From Bacillota bacterium (lineage in GTDB: Bacteria; Bacillota; Clostridia; Peptostreptococcales; Anaerovoracaceae), in the NCBI GenBank assembly GCA_017436705.1, contig JAFSCP010000049.1, forward strand, positions 73,629 to 108,806: DNA of 35,178 bases, read 5' to 3'. Position 1 is the stretch's first letter. Every line of letters starts with the position of its first letter. The translations under genes and the position numbers were made by a program. Below are positions 32,804 to 35,178 of this stretch, piece by piece. Below the pieces are notes generated by a model, which worked only from the letters and a program-made list of their open reading frames with translations, was not told where the DNA came from and ran no database searches.

Positions 32804-33013
32804 CTATTCGATGCCGAGTACTGTGTAGCCGTCTTCTTCAACTGCAGCTTTGAGTACTTCGTCTGCTGCTTCCTGAGCGAGCGTTACTACTGCGGTGCCT
32901 GCTTCGTGGCTTACTTCAGCGCTTTCTACTTCTGCAAGAGCTTCGAGAGCTTTCTTTACGTGTGCTTCGCAGCGGACGCACATCATGCCTTCAATTTTCA
33001 TTGTCTTTTTCAT
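32804..33013 (-). CDS. Possible internally initiated CopZ-like copper chaperone (69 residues) within copA
   Basis: Inside the copA frame, AGGAGGAAGT (33030-33021) is followed by an in-frame ATG at 33013. The product MKKTMKIEGMMCVRC and onward is a complete HMA domain of normal CopZ length ending at the shared TAG. The distance from AGGAGG to the ATG is 11 bases, somewhat long but usable. Either the site is a relic of a former separate copZ gene that lost the preceding stop, or both the fused form and a free chaperone are made. The sequence cannot decide. Confidence 0.45.
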   Translation of the reverse strand: MKKTMKIEGMMCVRCEAHVKKALEALAEVESAEVSHEAGTAVVTLAQEAADEVLKAAVEEDGYTVLGIE

Positions 33014-35178
33014 TTCTTTTACTTCCTCCTGTTTGTTAAGTGTTTTTTGCTTTCTTGATTTATCTTTACGTGAATCGTGAACATTTATCAGGTTCAGGCG
33101 CAGGGCATTGGAAACCACGCAGAAGCTGGAAAGGCTCATTGCCGCAGCCCCGAACATAGGGTTAAGCTGCCAGCCGAAAGTGCTGATCCACACGCCGGCC
33201 GCCAGAGGGATCCCGATGATGTTGTAAATGAACGCCCAGAAAAGATTCTGGTGGATGTTGGTGAGTGTCGCACGGCTCAGACGGATTGCCGCAGGTACGT
33301 CGCTCAACTGGCTTTTCATCAGAACCACGTCTGCCGCGTCGATGGCAACGTCCGCACCGGCACCGATAGCGATACCGATATCTGCCCTGGTGAGGGCTGG
33401 TGCGTCGTTGATACCGTCGCCGACCATGGCAACTTTGCCCTGCTGGCCGAGGTGACGGATTACCGCTTCCTTACCGTCCGGCAGAACCCCTGCGATGACT
33501 TCGTCCACGCCAGCCTCACGGCCGATGGCGCGGGCGGTTTTTTCGTTGTCGCCGGTAAGTATTACCACGCGGATGCCCATATTCTGCAGCTCTCTGACTG
33601 CCTGCGGGCTGTCTTCCTTGATTACGTCAGCTACTGCGATTATGCCGCAAAGCTGGCCGCCCTTCATGAAGAAAAGAGGTGTCTTGCCATGTTCAGCCAG
33701 GTCCTCAGCCTGCTTTTTCATGTCAGCCGGGATTGTAATTTTTGTGCTGATGAACTTCAGGCTGCCGCCGTAAAGTTCCTCGCCGTTCAAGCGGGCAAAA
33801 ACTCCGTTGCCCGGCAGAATCTTAAAGTCTGTGACTTCTGCCTGTGTCATGCCCATGCCTCCGGCAGACGGGCTGCCGGCCGCCCGCTGGATGATGGCCC
33901 GGGCCAGCGGGTGCTCGCTCTTGGCCTCAAGAGCGAGGGCGGTTTCCATCAGGGACTGGTCGGTGAAACCGCAGGCCGGCAGCACGTCCGTAACCTTCGG
34001 TTCGCCTTTTGTAATCGTGCCTGTTTTATCAAGTGCCACAATCTGCACCTTTCCTGTTTCTTCAAGGGATGCTGCCGTCTTGAACAGCACGCCGTTCTTA
34101 GCGCCTACGCCGTTACCTACCATGATTGCAACAGGGGTTGCAAGGCCAAGGGCACACGGACAGCTGATTACCAGTACTGAAATCCCTCTTGCCAGCGCAA
34201 AGCCAAAAGGCTGGCCCGCAAGAATCCATATTATAGTTGTAATCACAGCGATGGAAATTACCACCGGTACGAAGACACCTGATACTTTGTCTGCAACTTT
34301 TGCAATCGGCGCCTTTGTGGCCGCTGCATCGCTGACCATTTTTATAATCTGTGAAAGGGTTGTATCTTCCCCGACTCTCGTAGCCTCGCAGCGCAGGAAG
34401 CCTGACTGGTTTATGGTCGCCGCGGAAACCCCGTCTCCCGGTTCCTTGTCCACAGGAATGCTTTCGCCCGTAAGCGCCGCTTCATTGACAGCGCTGCTGC
34501 CTTCCAGCACAACTCCGTCCACAGGGATATTTTCTCCCGGGCGTACCACGAAAACATCACCTTTTTTAACCTGCTCAACAGGCACTTCCACTTGCTGCCC
34601 GTCTCTGATAATAACTGCCGTCTTCGGCGAAAGCTTCATCAGGCTCTTAAGCGCATCGGTTGTCTTGCCCTTGGACCGGGCTTCCAGCATTTTGCCCACA
34701 GTAATAAGGGTAAGAATCATGGCCGCCGACTCAAAGTAAAACTCCATCATGTAATCGTGAACAGCCGCCATGTCGCCTTTCATCTGGGCATCGGTCATGA
34801 GGAAAAGCACCACTGTGCTGTACACAAAGGAAGCCGCTGAGCCCAGCGCCACGAGCGTATCCATATTGGGTGCCCTGTGCCACAGGCTTTTAAAACCGCT
34901 TATAAAAAACTTCTGGTTTATCACCATTATGATTGCAGAAAGCACCAGCTGCAGAAGGCCTATCGCCACATGATTTCCTTCAAACCATGCCGGCACCGGC
35001 CAGCCCCACATCATTGCTCCCATGGAAAAATACATAAGCACAATCAGGAATCCCAGAGACGCAAAAAGCCTCTTTTTAAGCACCGGTGTTTCATGGTCAG
35101 CCAGCGCATCCACATCTGCCGCGCGGCCGCCGCCTCCGGCGCCGCTGGCTCCGCCACCGCCGGCAGCCCCTGCAGGGC
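32804..35178 (-). CDS. copA: Cu(+)-exporting P1B-type ATPase with C-terminal HMA domain (N-terminus outside the window)
   Basis: The frame is open to the right edge for 791 codons. It starts within a Gly/Ala-rich linker and then shows eight membrane segments. The P1B marks are SCPCALGLATPV (CPC ion site), DKTGTITKGEP (phosphorylated Asp), the SEHPLA nucleotide-binding motif, TGDN, and GDGINDAPALTRADIGIA. NLFWAFIYN in TM7 and MSLSSFCVVSN in TM8 match the Cu(+) selectivity signature. An N-terminal metal-binding domain probably lies outside the window. After TM8 a Lys/Arg-rich linker leads to an HMA domain with GMMCVRC (CxxC), usual for a separate CopZ chaperone but fused here. The ATPase pumps Cu(+) out of the cytoplasm. 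An in-frame ribosome binding site precedes the HMA part. Confidence 0.95.
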   Translation of the reverse strand, partial: PAGAAGGGGASGAGGGGRAADVDALADHETPVLKKRLFASLGFLIVLMYFSMGAMMWGWPVPAWFEGNHVAIGLLQLVLSAIIMVINQKFFISGFKSLWHRAPNMDTLVALGSAASFVYSTVVLFLMTDAQMKGDMAAVHDYMMEFYFESAAMILTLITVGKMLEARSKGKTTDALKSLMKLSPKTAVIIRDGQQVEVPVEQVKKGDVFVVRPGENIPVDGVVLEGSSAVNEAALTGESIPVDKEPGDGVSAATINQSGFLRCEATRVGEDTTLSQIIKMVSDAAATKAPIAKVADKVSGVFVPVVISIAVITTIIWILAGQPFGFALARGISVLVISCPCALGLATPVAIMVGNGVGAKNGVLFKTAASLEETGKVQIVALDKTGTITKGEPKVTDVLPACGFTDQSLMETALALEAKSEHPLARAIIQRAAGSPSAGGMGMTQAEVTDFKILPGNGVFARLNGEELYGGSLKFISTKITIPADMKKQAEDLAEHGKTPLFFMKGGQLCGIIAVADVIKEDSPQAVRELQNMGIRVVILTGDNEKTARAIGREAGVDEVIAGVLPDGKEAVIRHLGQQGKVAMVGDGINDAPALTRADIGIAIGAGADVAIDAADVVLMKSQLSDVPAAIRLSRATLTNIHQNLFWAFIYNIIGIPLAAGVWISTFGWQLNPMFGAAAMSLSSFCVVSNALRLNLINVHDSRKDKSRKQKTLNKQEEVKEMKKTMKIEGMMCVRCEAHVKKALEALAEVESAEVSHEAGTAVVTLAQEAADEVLKAAVEEDGYTVLGIE

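Noticed and set aside
33077..34180. Long plus-strand open frames antisense to copA (this one and 33807-34739)
   Set aside because: They mirror the copA codons, have no ribosome binding site or recognisable domain, and copA is unambiguous on the other strand.

Overview
The window looks like a chromosomal segment of an anaerobic, amino-acid-using Clostridia-type Bacillota, possibly near Anaerovoracaceae/Clostridiales Family XIII. The reasons are an rnfCD pair in the clostridial order, strong AGGAGG ribosome binding sites, TTGACA/TATAAT promoters, hairpin-plus-U-tract terminators, a long-form glutamine synthetase, a UPF0182 protein and a PrsW-like protein. The species assignment is an inference. 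Most genes lie on the minus strand. The plus strand carries only a TetR regulator, tRNA-Lys, one unknown gene and a toxin-antitoxin pair.

Layout. 1-2192: start of an Rnf ion-pumping operon (rnfC, then rnfD cut by the edge). 2362-4924: an Orn/Lys/Arg decarboxylase behind an XpaC-like membrane protein. 5035-7691: a LOR/SDH-type protein (probable ornithine cyclodeaminase) with a PutP proline symporter. 7910-9920: TetR regulator and convergent MATE exporter. 9930-13370: two tandem paralogous secreted proteins. 13463-17470: PrsW-like protease, serS and a 638-residue glutamine synthetase. 17579-23109: a three-gene envelope-type operon ending in a 975-residue UPF0182 protein. 23225-25136: a 46-residue Asn/Lys-rich protein divergent from tRNA-Lys(CTT), a hairpin-rich stretch with a gene remnant, an unknown 158-residue gene, and a DinJ/YafQ-type toxin-antitoxin module. 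25213-28789: NhaC-family antiporter, an orphan region enclosed by terminators, and an OmpR-type two-component system. 29252-32486: an ECF sigma factor, membrane protein and ABC transporter operon. 32804 to the end: a Cu(+)-type P1B ATPase with a C-terminal metal-binding domain, cut by the edge.

The most unusual structure is a pair of related non-coding arrays at 28905-29238 (five units) and 32599-32784 (three units). Every unit is CACCAC-N26-GTGGTG, and units repeat at exactly 74 bp with no length variation. Half-sites alternate at 32 and 42 bp, close to 3 and 4 turns of B-DNA. Spacers are conserved between the arrays, so this is not CRISPR. Each array begins just after the stop codon of a minus-strand operon, and together they flank the sigma-ABC module. 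I do not recognise the element.

Other points of note are an in-frame Shine-Dalgarno and ATG inside copA that could yield a separate CopZ-like chaperone, two near-identical terminators flanking the toxin-antitoxin module, and a promoter whose -35 box sits inside the upstream gene's terminator hairpin.
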